A stretch of 64,000 nt of DNA from Polaribacter reichenbachii (lineage in GTDB: Bacteria > Bacteroidota > Bacteroidia > Flavobacteriales > Flavobacteriaceae), in contig NZ_CP019419.1 of NCBI RefSeq assembly GCF_001975665.1, forward strand, positions 3,703,501-3,767,500. Reading direction: 5' to 3'. Position 1 is the first letter of the stretch, and every line of letters starts with the position of its first letter. The position numbers were made by a program, and so were the translations under genes. A model generated the notes under the pieces. It ran no database searches, was not told where the DNA came from, and saw only the letters and a program-made list of their open reading frames with translations. Below are positions 49,112-57,519 of the stretch, piece after piece.

Positions 49112-49118
49112 GCACAAC
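49112..49118 (+). repeat. orphan left box, broken end of the array
   Basis: GCACAAC after TGG has the form of a left box with barcode GTGCCCA, but the next bases (AAAGAACTGAG) are not repeat sequence. The rest of the site has been lost, and this is the right edge of the cassette array. Confidence 0.7.
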
Positions 49119-49232
49119 AAAGAACTGAGATAAAAAACAACTCTTTTCTTCATTAAATTTACACACTATTACTCTAGGCTCATAATGCTATGAATTAGTA
49201 TTTTGAGCTTTTATTTTTTATGTAATTACTAC

Positions 49233-49560
49233 TTATTTTGATAAAACAGAAACGTACGTTTCGTTATGTTGTAAACCTGATTTTACAATAGCAAAACTCT
49301 GTTTTATCAGTTTATTTGAAACTGCTATTAAAGCCAATTTCTTACTCTTTCCATTGTCTACAATTCACTCATAAATCTCACGACATCATTTATTTTGCTT
49401 GTAAGCTGTATAAGCAAAGAGAAACAAGAGGTTTCGTAACTTCCTATTGACTACTTTACTTATTCTACTTTTACCTCTTACACTACTTCTAGACGATTTT
49501 ATTATTATAGTGACACCTATTGAGTCATTTCAAACTTTTTAAATCCATCTGTAATTACGA
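49233..49560 (-). pseudogene. decayed IS110-family transposase, 3' part
   Basis: The minus strand reads, with interrupting stops, GVTIIIKSSRSSVRGKSRIS, then RKLRNLLFLFAYTAYKQNK and DNGKSKKLALIAVSNKLIKQ, ending AIVKSGLQHNETYVSVLSK before a stop at 49233-49235. This is the conserved C-terminal part of IS110-family (DEDD) transposases common in Bacteroidota. The N-terminal catalytic part is not recognisable. The region 49119-49686 otherwise contains no gene. It marks old mobile activity next to the array edge. Confidence 0.65.
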
Positions 49561-49686
49561 TTAAAAATAATGCCGTTTTCAATCCTATTTCCTTGAATAC
49601 TAGAGAGAATATTAGCTGTGTTTGTTGCTCTTGTTTTATTAATAATAGTACCTATGTTTAGATTCCAAATTATAAAAAACCTAAAA

Positions 49687-50097
49687 CTATACTTCAGATA
49701 AAATTAAAAAAGTACTTGTATCACTAAAAATCATTAGTTCATCTAATAATTTTTGCAAACACAACTGATTCTTAACAGCAACTTTTAAATGAATATTCTG
49801 ACTACCTGTAATCCGATAAGTCTCCATAATTTCATCAAAAGTTTTTATTTTTTCAAGAACATGTACTAATTGACCCGGAAAAACTTTTAATAAAATAAAG
49901 GCTTCAATATCATTACCCAGTTTTTTTTGATCTAACTGAATTCCATATTTCTGAATAACTCCAAATTCTTCTAACTTCTGAACTCGCTCTCTAACTGCAG
50001 AAGGAGATAAATTTATTTTTCTTCCTAAATCAGCAAAAGATAATCTAGAATTCTCTTTTAAAACATCAAGTAATTTTCTATCTATTTCATCTACCAT
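49687..50097 (-). CDS. Lrp/AsnC-family transcriptional regulator
   Basis: A 136-aa regulator. The N-terminal helix-turn-helix (DEIDRKLLDVLKENSRLSFA, DLGRKINLSPSAVRERVQKL) is followed by the AsnC ligand-binding RAM domain (IEAFILLKVFPGQLVHVLEK, YRITGSQNIHLKVAVKNQL). It is divergent from the dehydrogenase gene at 50215, with 117 bp between the starts. This is the usual arrangement for a local regulator that responds to an amino acid or a related acid, so it may control that gene. Confidence 0.9.
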   Translation of the reverse strand: MVDEIDRKLLDVLKENSRLSFADLGRKINLSPSAVRERVQKLEEFGVIQKYGIQLDQKKLGNDIEAFILLKVFPGQLVHVLEKIKTFDEIMETYRITGSQNIHLKVAVKNQLCLQKLLDELMIFSDTSTFLILSEV

Positions 50098-50214
50098 TGA
50101 ATCAACTTTAAATTGAACATAATTACATTATTTCCATTGTGAATATAACAAATATCACAATAATCTATTTTAAATTGTATAAAATGAAATCTATCTTTGT
50201 TAAAAAAATAGAAT

Positions 50215-51144
50215 ATGAGTATTTTATTAATCTTTGAAAACAAAGACGTTAATCCTTGGAAAAAAGAATTGGAGACAAAATTACCCAATGAAACCATTGA
50301 AGTTTACCCAAATGTAAAAAATAATAAAAATGTTGAATTTGTTATTTGTTGGAAACCTAAGAAACATATTTTAAAAAAAATCCCAAATATAAAAGTAATT
50401 CATTCTGTTGGTGCTTCTATTGACCATATTATAAATTCACAAACTGTAAAAAAAGATCAAATAATTACACGCATTGTTGATGAAAAATTATCTGATGATA
50501 TGTGGGAATTTTTACTCACAATTGTATTATCAGAATTAAAGAATATGAACAGATATGCTGCACAACAAAATCAAAAATTATGGCAACAACTTGCTTATCG
50601 ATCAATAAATAATACAACAGTTTCTATTTTAGGTTTAGGCAAGATAGGTAGTTATGTAGCTCAAAAATTTGCCCAAATTGGTTTTAATGTAAAAGGTTGG
50701 AGCAATTCTGCTAAACAAATTGAAAATGTTACAAGTTTTTCTGGTGAAAATGAATTCAATTTATGTTTAAATAATTCTGATTTCCTAATCAATTTATTGC
50801 CCTTAACCCCAAAAACGAAAGGGATTTTAAATACAAAAACATTTCAGCAATTACCCAAAAATGCTTTTATCATTAATGTGGGCAGAGGCGAGCATTTAAT
50901 AACAAAAGATTTAATACATCAACTAAATAATGACACTCTTTCTGGAGCTTTTTTAGATGTTTTTAATAAAGAACCTTTACCTAAAGAACATCCTTTTTGG
51001 CAACATTCTAAAATTCAAATTTCACCCCATATAGCAAGTTTAACAAATGTAAAAACAGCCACAAATCAAATTATAGAAAATTACAAACGCTTTCTAAATA
51101 ATGAGCACTTGCTAAATGTTGTATCATTAAAAAAAGGATATTAA
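50215..51144 (+). CDS. D-isomer-specific 2-hydroxyacid dehydrogenase (glyoxylate/hydroxypyruvate reductase-like)
   Basis: A 309-aa NAD(P)H-dependent dehydrogenase most like the GhrA branch. The NAD-binding motif VSILGLGKIGSYVA lies near residues 137-150. The catalytic arginine lies in INVGRGEHL near 225, the glutamate in DVFNKEPLP near 250 and the histidine in ISPHIASLT near 270. It reduces glyoxylate or hydroxypyruvate, or a similar 2-oxo acid; the exact substrate is not readable. A VOC-family gene follows 3 bp downstream, so the two probably form an operon under the divergent Lrp-type regulator. Confidence 0.88.
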   Translation: MSILLIFENKDVNPWKKELETKLPNETIEVYPNVKNNKNVEFVICWKPKKHILKKIPNIKVIHSVGASIDHIINSQTVKKDQIITRIVDEKLSDDMWEFLLTIVLSELKNMNRYAAQQNQKLWQQLAYRSINNTTVSILGLGKIGSYVAQKFAQIGFNVKGWSNSAKQIENVTSFSGENEFNLCLNNSDFLINLLPLTPKTKGILNTKTFQQLPKNAFIINVGRGEHLITKDLIHQLNNDTLSGAFLDVFNKEPLPKEHPFWQHSKIQISPHIASLTNVKTATNQIIENYKRFLNNEHLLNVVSLKKGY

Positions 51145-51147
51145 ACT

Positions 51148-51561
51148 ATGGATTACAAATTTCACCTTGCATTTAAAGTAAAAGATATTAAAAGCACAAT
51201 TCAATTTTATCATCATATATTAGGTTGCAATTTAGGCAGGCAAACAGAAGATTGGGTTGATTTCGATTTTTTTGGTCATCAATTATCTGCTCACGTTTCA
51301 AATAATATTCCTGATTTAGATTATTGTGGAAAAGTAGATAGTCTTAAAGTTCCTATACCACATTTTGGTGCAATTATAGATAACACTACATTTTCTGATG
51401 TTTATGATAGATTAGAAAAAAATAATCTAGATTTCATTTTTAAACCTCAAGAAAGATATATGGGTAAAAAAGGAGCACAAAAAACGATGTTTATTTTAGA
51501 TTTTAGTAATAATCCTTTAGAGTTTAAAAGTTTTACAGATGAACAAGAAATTTTTAAATAA
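51148..51561 (+). CDS. VOC-family (glyoxalase/dioxygenase-like) protein
   Basis: A 137-aa vicinal-oxygen-chelate fold protein. FHLAFKVKDIKSTIQFYHHI and FDFFGHQLSAHVS form the first beta-alpha-beta-beta-beta module, and HFGAIIDNTTFSDVYDRLE and MFILDFSNNPLEFKSF the second. Metal-ligand candidates are the histidines in FHLAF and HFGAI and the glutamate in NPLEFKSF. Close relatives are annotated as glyoxalase or bleomycin-resistance proteins without known substrate. It lies in the same operon as the hydroxyacid dehydrogenase. Confidence 0.85.
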   Translation: MDYKFHLAFKVKDIKSTIQFYHHILGCNLGRQTEDWVDFDFFGHQLSAHVSNNIPDLDYCGKVDSLKVPIPHFGAIIDNTTFSDVYDRLEKNNLDFIFKPQERYMGKKGAQKTMFILDFSNNPLEFKSFTDEQEIFK

Positions 51562-51721
51562 AAACTGTTTTATTAAGAAAAAAATTGATCAAACAAAACA
51601 TTCTTAGATTTAGTTTCCTCCTTTTTCTTAAAAATCGATTTCGTTTTTATTCGTTAAATTAGACATTTATACTTCTTAAAATCAATCAAATAAAAATTAA
51701 AGATTATCAAATTAAGAAAAA
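51562..51721. other. intergenic region
   Basis: There is no gene here. It is AT-rich, with a TTTTTATTCG stretch and no clear terminator hairpin. The open frame of the flavodoxin-like protein enters at its right end. Confidence 0.5.
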
Positions 51722-52447
51722 ATAGATTTTAGCAATTTAAAAGTAATTTACATAAACTGTACACTTAAAAAATCACCACAAGAAAGTCATACAGCTTCGT
51801 TAATAAACGTTTCTAAAGCTATTATGACCAAAGAAAATGTTCAAATTGACGAATTAAGATTGATAGATCATCAAGTTGCAAGTGGCGTTTATCCTGATAT
51901 GACAGAATATGGATGGGATACTGACGAGTGGCCTAAAATATCTAAAAGAATTTTAGATGCTGATATTTTAATTATTGGGACACCTATTTGGTTAGGCGAA
52001 AAATCTTCTGAAGCTCAAAAATTAATAGAAAGATTATATGCATTAAGTGGACAAACGAATGATAAAGGCCAATATATTTATTATGGTAAAGTTGGTGGCT
52101 GTATTATAACTGGTAATGAAGACGGAATTAAACATTGTGCAATGGGTATTTTATATTCGTTGCAACATATTGGTTATTCAATTCCTCCTCAAGCAGATTG
52201 TGGTTGGATTGGAAAAGTAGGCCCAGGACCAAGTTATGGTGATAAAGAATGGAAAGGAGAAAAATTAGATAACCCTGTTGGTTTTAACAGCGATTTTACG
52301 AACAGAAACACCACTTTTATGACTTACAATTTACTACACTTAGCTTTAATGCTAAAAAACAATAACGGATACCCGAATTACGGTAACTCTCGCCAAAACT
52401 GGGATGATGGAGAACGTTGGGGATTCGAAAATCCTGAGTATAGATAA
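51722..52447 (+). CDS. flavodoxin/NADPH-dependent FMN reductase-like protein, start uncertain
   Basis: The first ATG (51824) would remove the FMN-binding N-terminus. Upstream in frame, with no stop back to 51715, the sequence reads IDFSNLKVIYINCTLKKSPQ and then ESHTASLINVSKAIM, the flavodoxin-like phosphate-binding start of this family. No ATG, GTG or TTG lies there; ATA 51722 is the best placed codon. The rest (DILIIGTPIWLGEKSSEAQK, GKVGGCIITGNEDGIKHC) fits NAD(P)H-dependent FMN reductases. Either a rare start codon is used or a start mutation has occurred. An intrinsic terminator follows. Confidence 0.72.
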   Translation: MDFSNLKVIYINCTLKKSPQESHTASLINVSKAIMTKENVQIDELRLIDHQVASGVYPDMTEYGWDTDEWPKISKRILDADILIIGTPIWLGEKSSEAQKLIERLYALSGQTNDKGQYIYYGKVGGCIITGNEDGIKHCAMGILYSLQHIGYSIPPQADCGWIGKVGPGPSYGDKEWKGEKLDNPVGFNSDFTNRNTTFMTYNLLHLALMLKNNNGYPNYGNSRQNWDDGERWGFENPEYR

Positions 52448-52466
52448 AAACAAAAATTTTTCTCAT

Positions 52467-52499
52467 AAGCCTCTATATATCAATATTTAGAGGCTTTTT
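52467..52499 (+). terminator. rho-independent terminator
   Basis: AAGCCTCTA (52467-52475) pairs with TAGAGGCTT (52488-52496), followed by a T run. It lies 20 bp after the flavodoxin-like gene and ends that transcript. Confidence 0.82.
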
Positions 52500-52709
52500 A
52501 ACATCATAATAATTTGGAATAGTCAAAAAACAAGAAACCTTGATTTCTTAATAAATTCATAAAATTTTAAAATAGCGAACATCTAGAAAGATAACTCTTA
52601 TATTTAGAGTTATAAAAATTCAGTAAGTTATCAATCATTAATTAAATGTTATTCCTAAGATTAACAAGTAATTGTAATAAAAAAGCTAACCAACCTTTAA
52701 GAATAAAAT
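52500..52709. other. intergenic region before the DUF4198 gene
   Basis: There are no open frames of note. It is AT-rich and probably contains the promoter of the DUF4198-HupE operon, but I see no convincing TAnnTTTG box. Confidence 0.4.
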
Positions 52710-53759
52710 ATGAATTCAAACACAAGAACAACAATCAAAAACAGTATTATTAATTTCTCTAAATATTTTTTTCTGATAGCTGCCTTCATTGTTTTTTGTA
52801 GTCATGATTTATATTTAAAAATGGGTACCTATTTTTTACAAGCAAATCAAGAAGCTACTTTAAGTCTGTATAATGGAACTTTTGAAACCAGCGAAAACAT
52901 AATCACAAGAGATCGTATTATTGATGCTTCTGTAGTTTCGCAAGGAGAAAGAAAAGCCATAAACACCAATGATTGGCAAGATAAAGATAGCACAATTACT
53001 CAGTTAAAATTTAAAACTGGTAATCCAGGAACTTATGTTGCAGGTGTATCTACTAAAGCAAGAAATATAGCACTTACTGCAGATAAATTTAATGCTTATC
53101 TAAATAGCGATGGTGTTTTTGATATGCTAGATTATAGAACAAAAAATAATTTACTAGAACAAGATGCTGTTGAGAATTATCAGAAACACGTAAAAGCAAT
53201 CTATCAAGTTGGTGATGTAAAAACCGATGATTGGAAAACTGTTTTAGGCTATCCTATTGAATTTGTTCCTCAAGCTAATCCGTACCAAAAATATAGTGGA
53301 GACAGCATCGATATTTTATTATTGTTAGATGGTAAACCAATAGCTAATCAATTGGTTTTTGCTGATAATATTAAAAGTGCTAATGCTCACTCTCATCATA
53401 ATGAAAATGATGAACATACTCACGATGGAGAAATGCATTCGCATGACGATACCGAAGATCATACACATACAAATGGGCAACAATTACATACAAACAGTAA
53501 AGGTATAGTTACTGTAAATCTAAAAGAAGAAGGCATTTATTTTATGCGTACCATAAGTATGATTAATGTTACAGATTCTGATGAGTTAACACATCAATCT
53601 AAATGGGCTACACTTACTTTTGAAGTTGGTCACTCTCATAATAACGCACATGCACATGATGATGATCATAAAAATGAAATACCAACTTGGGTATTTATTC
53701 TAGGAAGTATATTAGCTGTTGGTGTTTTATTTTTATTCTTTAGAAACAAGGATAAATAA
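52710..53759 (+). CDS. DUF4198 (NikM-like) periplasmic metal-binding membrane protein
   Basis: A 349-aa protein. It has an N-terminal signal/anchor (FSKYFFLIAAFIVFCSHDLYLK), a DUF4198 beta-sandwich domain (residues about 35-300) and a C-terminal membrane helix (IPTWVFILGSILAVGVLFLF). Two His/Asp-rich stretches (AHSHHNENDEHTHDGEMHSH; GHSHNNAHAHDDDHK) should bind nickel, cobalt or zinc. DUF4198 proteins occur with nickel/cobalt uptake proteins. It shares its last base with the HupE gene start, so the two are coupled and likely form a metal-uptake pair; the metal is inferred. Confidence 0.82.
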   Translation: MNSNTRTTIKNSIINFSKYFFLIAAFIVFCSHDLYLKMGTYFLQANQEATLSLYNGTFETSENIITRDRIIDASVVSQGERKAINTNDWQDKDSTITQLKFKTGNPGTYVAGVSTKARNIALTADKFNAYLNSDGVFDMLDYRTKNNLLEQDAVENYQKHVKAIYQVGDVKTDDWKTVLGYPIEFVPQANPYQKYSGDSIDILLLLDGKPIANQLVFADNIKSANAHSHHNENDEHTHDGEMHSHDDTEDHTHTNGQQLHTNSKGIVTVNLKEEGIYFMRTISMINVTDSDELTHQSKWATLTFEVGHSHNNAHAHDDDHKNEIPTWVFILGSILAVGVLFLFFRNKDK

Positions 53760-54430
53760 TGAAATTTAACTTAAAGAGATATTTACCTCTATTGCTATTA
53801 TTTGTTCCTTTTTTAAGTTTTGCTCATGATGTAACAAGTTCAGATCAAGAATTATTGCGCACTGGAGGCTTGTGGGCTTACATTCAAGTTGGTGCAACAC
53901 ATATGCTAACTGGTTACGATCATTTACTTTTTTTAGCTGGTGTAGTATTTTACTTAAAAAGCTTTAAAGATATTTTAAAGTTTATAACCTTTTTTACTAT
54001 TGGCCATTGTATTACTTTAATTGGTGCTACTTATACTGGTATAACTGCAAATGAACATATTGTAGATGCAGTTATTGCCTTGAGTGTATTTTATAAAGGG
54101 TTTGAAAATTTAAACGGATTTAAAAAACTAAAAATTAAAGCACCCAATTTATTATTGATGGTTGGTCTTTTTGGTTTGATACACGGTTTCGGATTATCAA
54201 CAAGATTACAGTCTTTTGATATTGGAAACGATCAATTTTTAGCAAAAATTTTGTGTTTTAATCTAGGTGTAGAATTAGGACAAGTTTTGGCATTAATACC
54301 AATTATAGGTATAATTACACTTTTTAGAAATAAAAAACAATTTCCTGCATTTTACAAAGCAATTAACTGGTACTTGATCTTTATTGGTATTGCCTTGTTT
54401 ATTTATCAGATTTATAATTATTATAATTAA
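53759..54430 (+). CDS. HupE/UreJ-family protein, probable Ni/Co transporter
   Basis: A 223-aa membrane protein with a signal-type N-terminus (YLPLLLLFVPFLSFA), then about six membrane helices. Motifs are HMLTGYDHLLFLAGVVF near the N-terminus, FFTIGHCITL and LIHGFGLSTRLQ, with histidines and aspartates that bind metal in HupE/UreJ secondary nickel or cobalt transporters. It is coupled to the His-rich DUF4198 protein upstream. Export or uptake cannot be told apart from sequence, but uptake is the usual role. Confidence 0.85.
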   Translation: MKFNLKRYLPLLLLFVPFLSFAHDVTSSDQELLRTGGLWAYIQVGATHMLTGYDHLLFLAGVVFYLKSFKDILKFITFFTIGHCITLIGATYTGITANEHIVDAVIALSVFYKGFENLNGFKKLKIKAPNLLLMVGLFGLIHGFGLSTRLQSFDIGNDQFLAKILCFNLGVELGQVLALIPIIGIITLFRNKKQFPAFYKAINWYLIFIGIALFIYQIYNYYN

Positions 54431-54465
54431 TTTAAAATCTCCTTAAAGTTAATTAATAAATACAC

Positions 54466-55278
54466 TTACCAAAAAGTGCGTTGCTTATTTAACTCTTCTT
54501 CTTCTTTTAAATATTCTTCTGCTTCTTTAGGAGATAATACCTTTAAAAATGAAGGATGCTGTTCTATAGCATATTCTATTTTAGTTACAATTTCTGCAAT
54601 TTCTTCGTTATCGTAATCAATTTCTAATGGCTCTTTTATTACCATAGATTGCAGCACGTTTTTTCTTTTTATGCTTAATCCTTTTTTATCAAAAGAACGT
54701 CTAAAGCCATCAATTACAATTGGCACAACAACAGGCTTAAAAGTTTTAATAATATGCGCTGTACCTCTTCTAATTGGCTTAAAAGGAGTTGTAGTTCCTT
54801 GAGGAAAGGTAATAACCCAACCATCTTTTATAGCTTTACCAATATTAGAAATATCAGAATTTTTAACTTGTCTGTTTACATTTTTACCAGCACTTCTCCA
54901 AGTTCTATCAATAGAAACAGAACCTGCATACGCAAATATTTTTGGCAATAAACCTGCTTTCATAGTTTCGCCAGCAGCCACAAAATAAACGTTTAATTTA
55001 GGATTCCAGATGTAACCTATATTTTTGATAGAATCTTCTCTACCACTTAAAGATGCGTTAAAAACATGAAACATCGCAGCAACATCAGCAAAATAAGTTT
55101 GATGATTAGAAATGAATAAAACATTTTTATCTGGTAGATTTCTTAAAATTTCAGAACCTTCTATATTAAGATTGTTAAACTTTCTGTAGCGTCCATGAGA
55201 AACTACTCCAAAAAGTCGGATAATAAACTTTTTTATGAATAAATAATGTCCAAAAGGATTCCTTTTAAATAAAGGCAT
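54466..55278 (-). CDS. plsC: 1-acyl-sn-glycerol-3-phosphate acyltransferase (PlsC family)
   Basis: A 270-aa acyltransferase of phospholipid synthesis that adds the second acyl chain to lysophosphatidic acid. The block I region reads FISNHQTYFADVAAMFH; the spacing between His and Asp is five residues instead of the usual four, a notable variant. Block III is ITFPQGTTTPF in place of FPEGTRS. No strong membrane helix is seen, so it is probably peripheral. It is a single gene, with the NUDIX gene 55 bp further on in the same direction. Confidence 0.82.
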   Translation of the reverse strand: MPLFKRNPFGHYLFIKKFIIRLFGVVSHGRYRKFNNLNIEGSEILRNLPDKNVLFISNHQTYFADVAAMFHVFNASLSGREDSIKNIGYIWNPKLNVYFVAAGETMKAGLLPKIFAYAGSVSIDRTWRSAGKNVNRQVKNSDISNIGKAIKDGWVITFPQGTTTPFKPIRRGTAHIIKTFKPVVVPIVIDGFRRSFDKKGLSIKRKNVLQSMVIKEPLEIDYDNEEIAEIVTKIEYAIEQHPSFLKVLSPKEAEEYLKEEEELNKQRTFW

Positions 55279-55333
55279 TTATAGTTTTTTTACTTGGTTT
55301 ATAGGCAAAACTACAAAACAATTTAACAATTAG

Positions 55334-55960
55334 CTATTTTAGTAGTTCTTTAATTTCTGAAAGCATCATACCTGTAGCCCCCCAAATAATATGATTATTA
55401 ATTTTAAAACAAGGCACATCTATGTTTTTCATATATGAGGTTGATAAGTTTACAGTAGTTAAATGCTTGTCGTTCAATAAATCTGTGATTAAAATCTCAA
55501 TAGTATTTGCTACTTCGTGATTTAAGATAAACTTTGGTCTTTTAGTTACATAACCAATAAATGGCGTTGCTAAAAAATTACTTGGTGGTATATAAACATC
55601 TGTCAGTTCTCTTATTATTTCTACAGATGATGATCGAACTCCAACTTCTTCCCAAGTTTCTCGTAAAGCAGTTGCTTCTAAGTTTATATCATTTTCTTCA
55701 ATTTTACCACCTGGAAAACTAATTTGAGCTGAATGTGTGCCTTTATAACTTGCTCTTTGTGTTAAAAGTAAATTCGTTTGGTTTTTATCATTTGGATAAA
55801 ATAATGCCAAAACTGCAGCTTTTCTAGGATTACTGGCGACAATCTTTTCTTTATCAAATTTTAATCGAAGTTTTGGCGCCATAATAAACTGAGCCTCTAA
55901 ACCTCCTAATTTTGTTGACTTTATCTCGTCAATTTTATCAGTAAAATCTTTAAAATTCAT
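55334..55960 (-). CDS. NUDIX hydrolase, CoA pyrophosphatase-like
   Basis: A 208-aa NUDIX hydrolase. The Nudix box GGKIEENDINLEATALRETW continues with EEVGV (G-x5-E-x7-REUxEExGU with E and E in place) near residues 81-105. The preceding LLLTQRASYKGTHSAQISFPGG segment is typical of the CoA pyrophosphatase group (NudL-like), which hydrolyses CoA and its thioesters. Specificity is inferred from this motif. It is a single gene transcribed leftward, upstream of plsC. Confidence 0.88.
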   Translation of the reverse strand: MNFKDFTDKIDEIKSTKLGGLEAQFIMAPKLRLKFDKEKIVASNPRKAAVLALFYPNDKNQTNLLLTQRASYKGTHSAQISFPGGKIEENDINLEATALRETWEEVGVRSSSVEIIRELTDVYIPPSNFLATPFIGYVTKRPKFILNHEVANTIEILITDLLNDKHLTTVNLSTSYMKNIDVPCFKINNHIIWGATGMMLSEIKELLK

Positions 55961-56043
55961 TTTGATTAATTACTTTTAGCAAACTTATAGCATTCTATTT
56001 CAGAAAATTGTTTTTTGGCAAGAATTTTGAATTGATATTAAAT

Positions 56044-56331
56044 ATGAATATAAAATATAAAAAATTAATCTATAGCATAGCTTTAGATGCTGTTGGTTTA
56101 ATACCTGTTCCTTTTTTAGATTTTGCTTGGGCTCCTATTTCTAGTTATGTAATGACAAGAATGTACAAAGGTACCAAAGGTAAAATAGGTGGTATTATTA
56201 GTTTCTTCGAAGAAATTTTTCCTTTTTCTGATATTATACCAACATTTACATTAATGTGGATTTACACTTACATCATTAAAAAAGGTGATGATGAAAATGA
56301 AGAACAAGAAATAACTACAATAGACGTTTAA
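56044..56331 (+). CDS. small membrane protein
   Basis: A 95-aa protein from ATG 56044 (MNIKYKKLIYSIALDAVGLI); an earlier ATG at 56008 is less likely. It has two hydrophobic segments (SIALDAVGLIPVPFLDFAWA and SFFEEIFPFSDIIPTFTLMW) and an acidic tail. Proteins of this type are widespread in Flavobacteriia without assigned function. Its 3' end overlaps the end of the convergent DUF6787 gene by 4 bp. Confidence 0.72.
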   Translation: MNIKYKKLIYSIALDAVGLIPVPFLDFAWAPISSYVMTRMYKGTKGKIGGIISFFEEIFPFSDIIPTFTLMWIYTYIIKKGDDENEEQEITTIDV

Positions 56332-56639
56332 CTATTTTCTTTAAATAAAAAGCCTAAACCTAATCTGCCTAAAAACTTTTTTTCGAAAGCCCAAAAGAAT
56401 TTAAACTGACCAAATAACCAACCCACAATTGGTAATGTTAATTGATAAATAGGAAAAATTAGTAAAATTCTAAGTGGCCAATACAACCAAGGATTTAGAG
56501 TTTCTGGAGTTAACCCAATAAAACTAGTAACGGGTTTTGCAACCCAAGCTGCAAAAGAACCATTTACAGCAAAAGCACAAAAAATAAAGAAAATAGCCCA
56601 ATTATTTTCTATACCCCATCTTTCTTTTAATTTATCCAT
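56328..56639 (-). CDS. DUF6787 family membrane protein
   Basis: A 103-aa protein typical of Bacteroidota: N-terminal LKERWGIENNWAIFFIFCAF, two to three membrane helices and a WPLRILLIFPIYQLTLPIVG segment, ending in GQFKFFWAFEKKFLGRLG. The function is unknown. It shares one base with the stop region of lgt, so the two are probably co-transcribed with lgt first. Confidence 0.82.
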   Translation of the reverse strand: MDKLKERWGIENNWAIFFIFCAFAVNGSFAAWVAKPVTSFIGLTPETLNPWLYWPLRILLIFPIYQLTLPIVGWLFGQFKFFWAFEKKFLGRLGLGFLFKENS

Positions 56640-57478
56640 TACACTGTTTCTTTAACTGTTTTTGTTTTTCTAAACATTAAATAAACTCCTATTAAAACTA
56701 AAGGAATACTTAACACTTGTCCTGTATTTAAAGAATTGAAAACCCAATCTTCTCGTCCATCTACTTGTGCTTCTTTTAAGAATTCTATAAAAAAACGTAA
56801 AGACCATAAAACAATCATAAATAAGCCAAATAAATAACCTAATTTTTGTTTTTTATCGGTTTTCCAATAGATAAACCACATCACAAAAAATAAAGCTAAA
56901 TAACTAAATGCCTCATATAATTGAGTTGGATGTCTTGCTGCAGTTTCTCCTGCTCCTTTAAAAATTACACCAAAGTCAGAACCTGTTTCTTTTCCGTAAA
57001 TTTCTGAGTTAAAGAAATTACCTAGTCTAATAAAAAAACCTGCTAAAGCCACCATTATTGCTAATCTATCTAAAATAAATAACCAAGGTTTTTGTAAATG
57101 TTTTTTAGAATAAAAATATAATGCAATAGGAATACCAATAGCAGCTCCATGGCTCGCAAAACCTGTATAGCCAGTAAATTCCCAACTCCCATTTATTTTT
57201 TTCATTGGTAAAATAATTTCTAATAAATGATGCTGATAATAATCCCAACTATAAAAGAAAACATCACCCAAACGCATACCAACCAACATTGATACAAATA
57301 CGTACATAAAAAGTGTGTCTAATTTTTCTGCCGGAATTTCATCTTTTACAAATATTTTTTTCATTAGATATAAACCCAATAAAAAAGCGGCAACAAACAT
57401 TAAACTGTACCATCTAACAGTAAAAAAACCTAGGTCTATACCTAATGATGGATCCCACTCTATTGCTAAAAAATTCAT
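56639..57478 (-). CDS. lgt: prolipoprotein diacylglyceryl transferase
   Basis: A 279-aa inner-membrane enzyme that transfers a diacylglyceryl group from phosphatidylglycerol to the lipobox cysteine of prolipoproteins, the first step of lipoprotein maturation. About seven membrane segments are present. Signature pieces are GFASHGAAIGIPIALY (with the catalytic histidine), RLGNFFNSEIYGKETGSDFG and ARHPTQLYEAFSYLA. The length is normal for Bacteroidota Lgt. It lies upstream of DUF6787 on the same strand. Confidence 0.95.
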   Translation of the reverse strand: MNFLAIEWDPSLGIDLGFFTVRWYSLMFVAAFLLGLYLMKKIFVKDEIPAEKLDTLFMYVFVSMLVGMRLGDVFFYSWDYYQHHLLEIILPMKKINGSWEFTGYTGFASHGAAIGIPIALYFYSKKHLQKPWLFILDRLAIMVALAGFFIRLGNFFNSEIYGKETGSDFGVIFKGAGETAARHPTQLYEAFSYLALFFVMWFIYWKTDKKQKLGYLFGLFMIVLWSLRFFIEFLKEAQVDGREDWVFNSLNTGQVLSIPLVLIGVYLMFRKTKTVKETV

Positions 57479-57519
57479 AAACTATAATTCAATATTTAAA
57501 TTTTAAGATTCAAGTAAAA

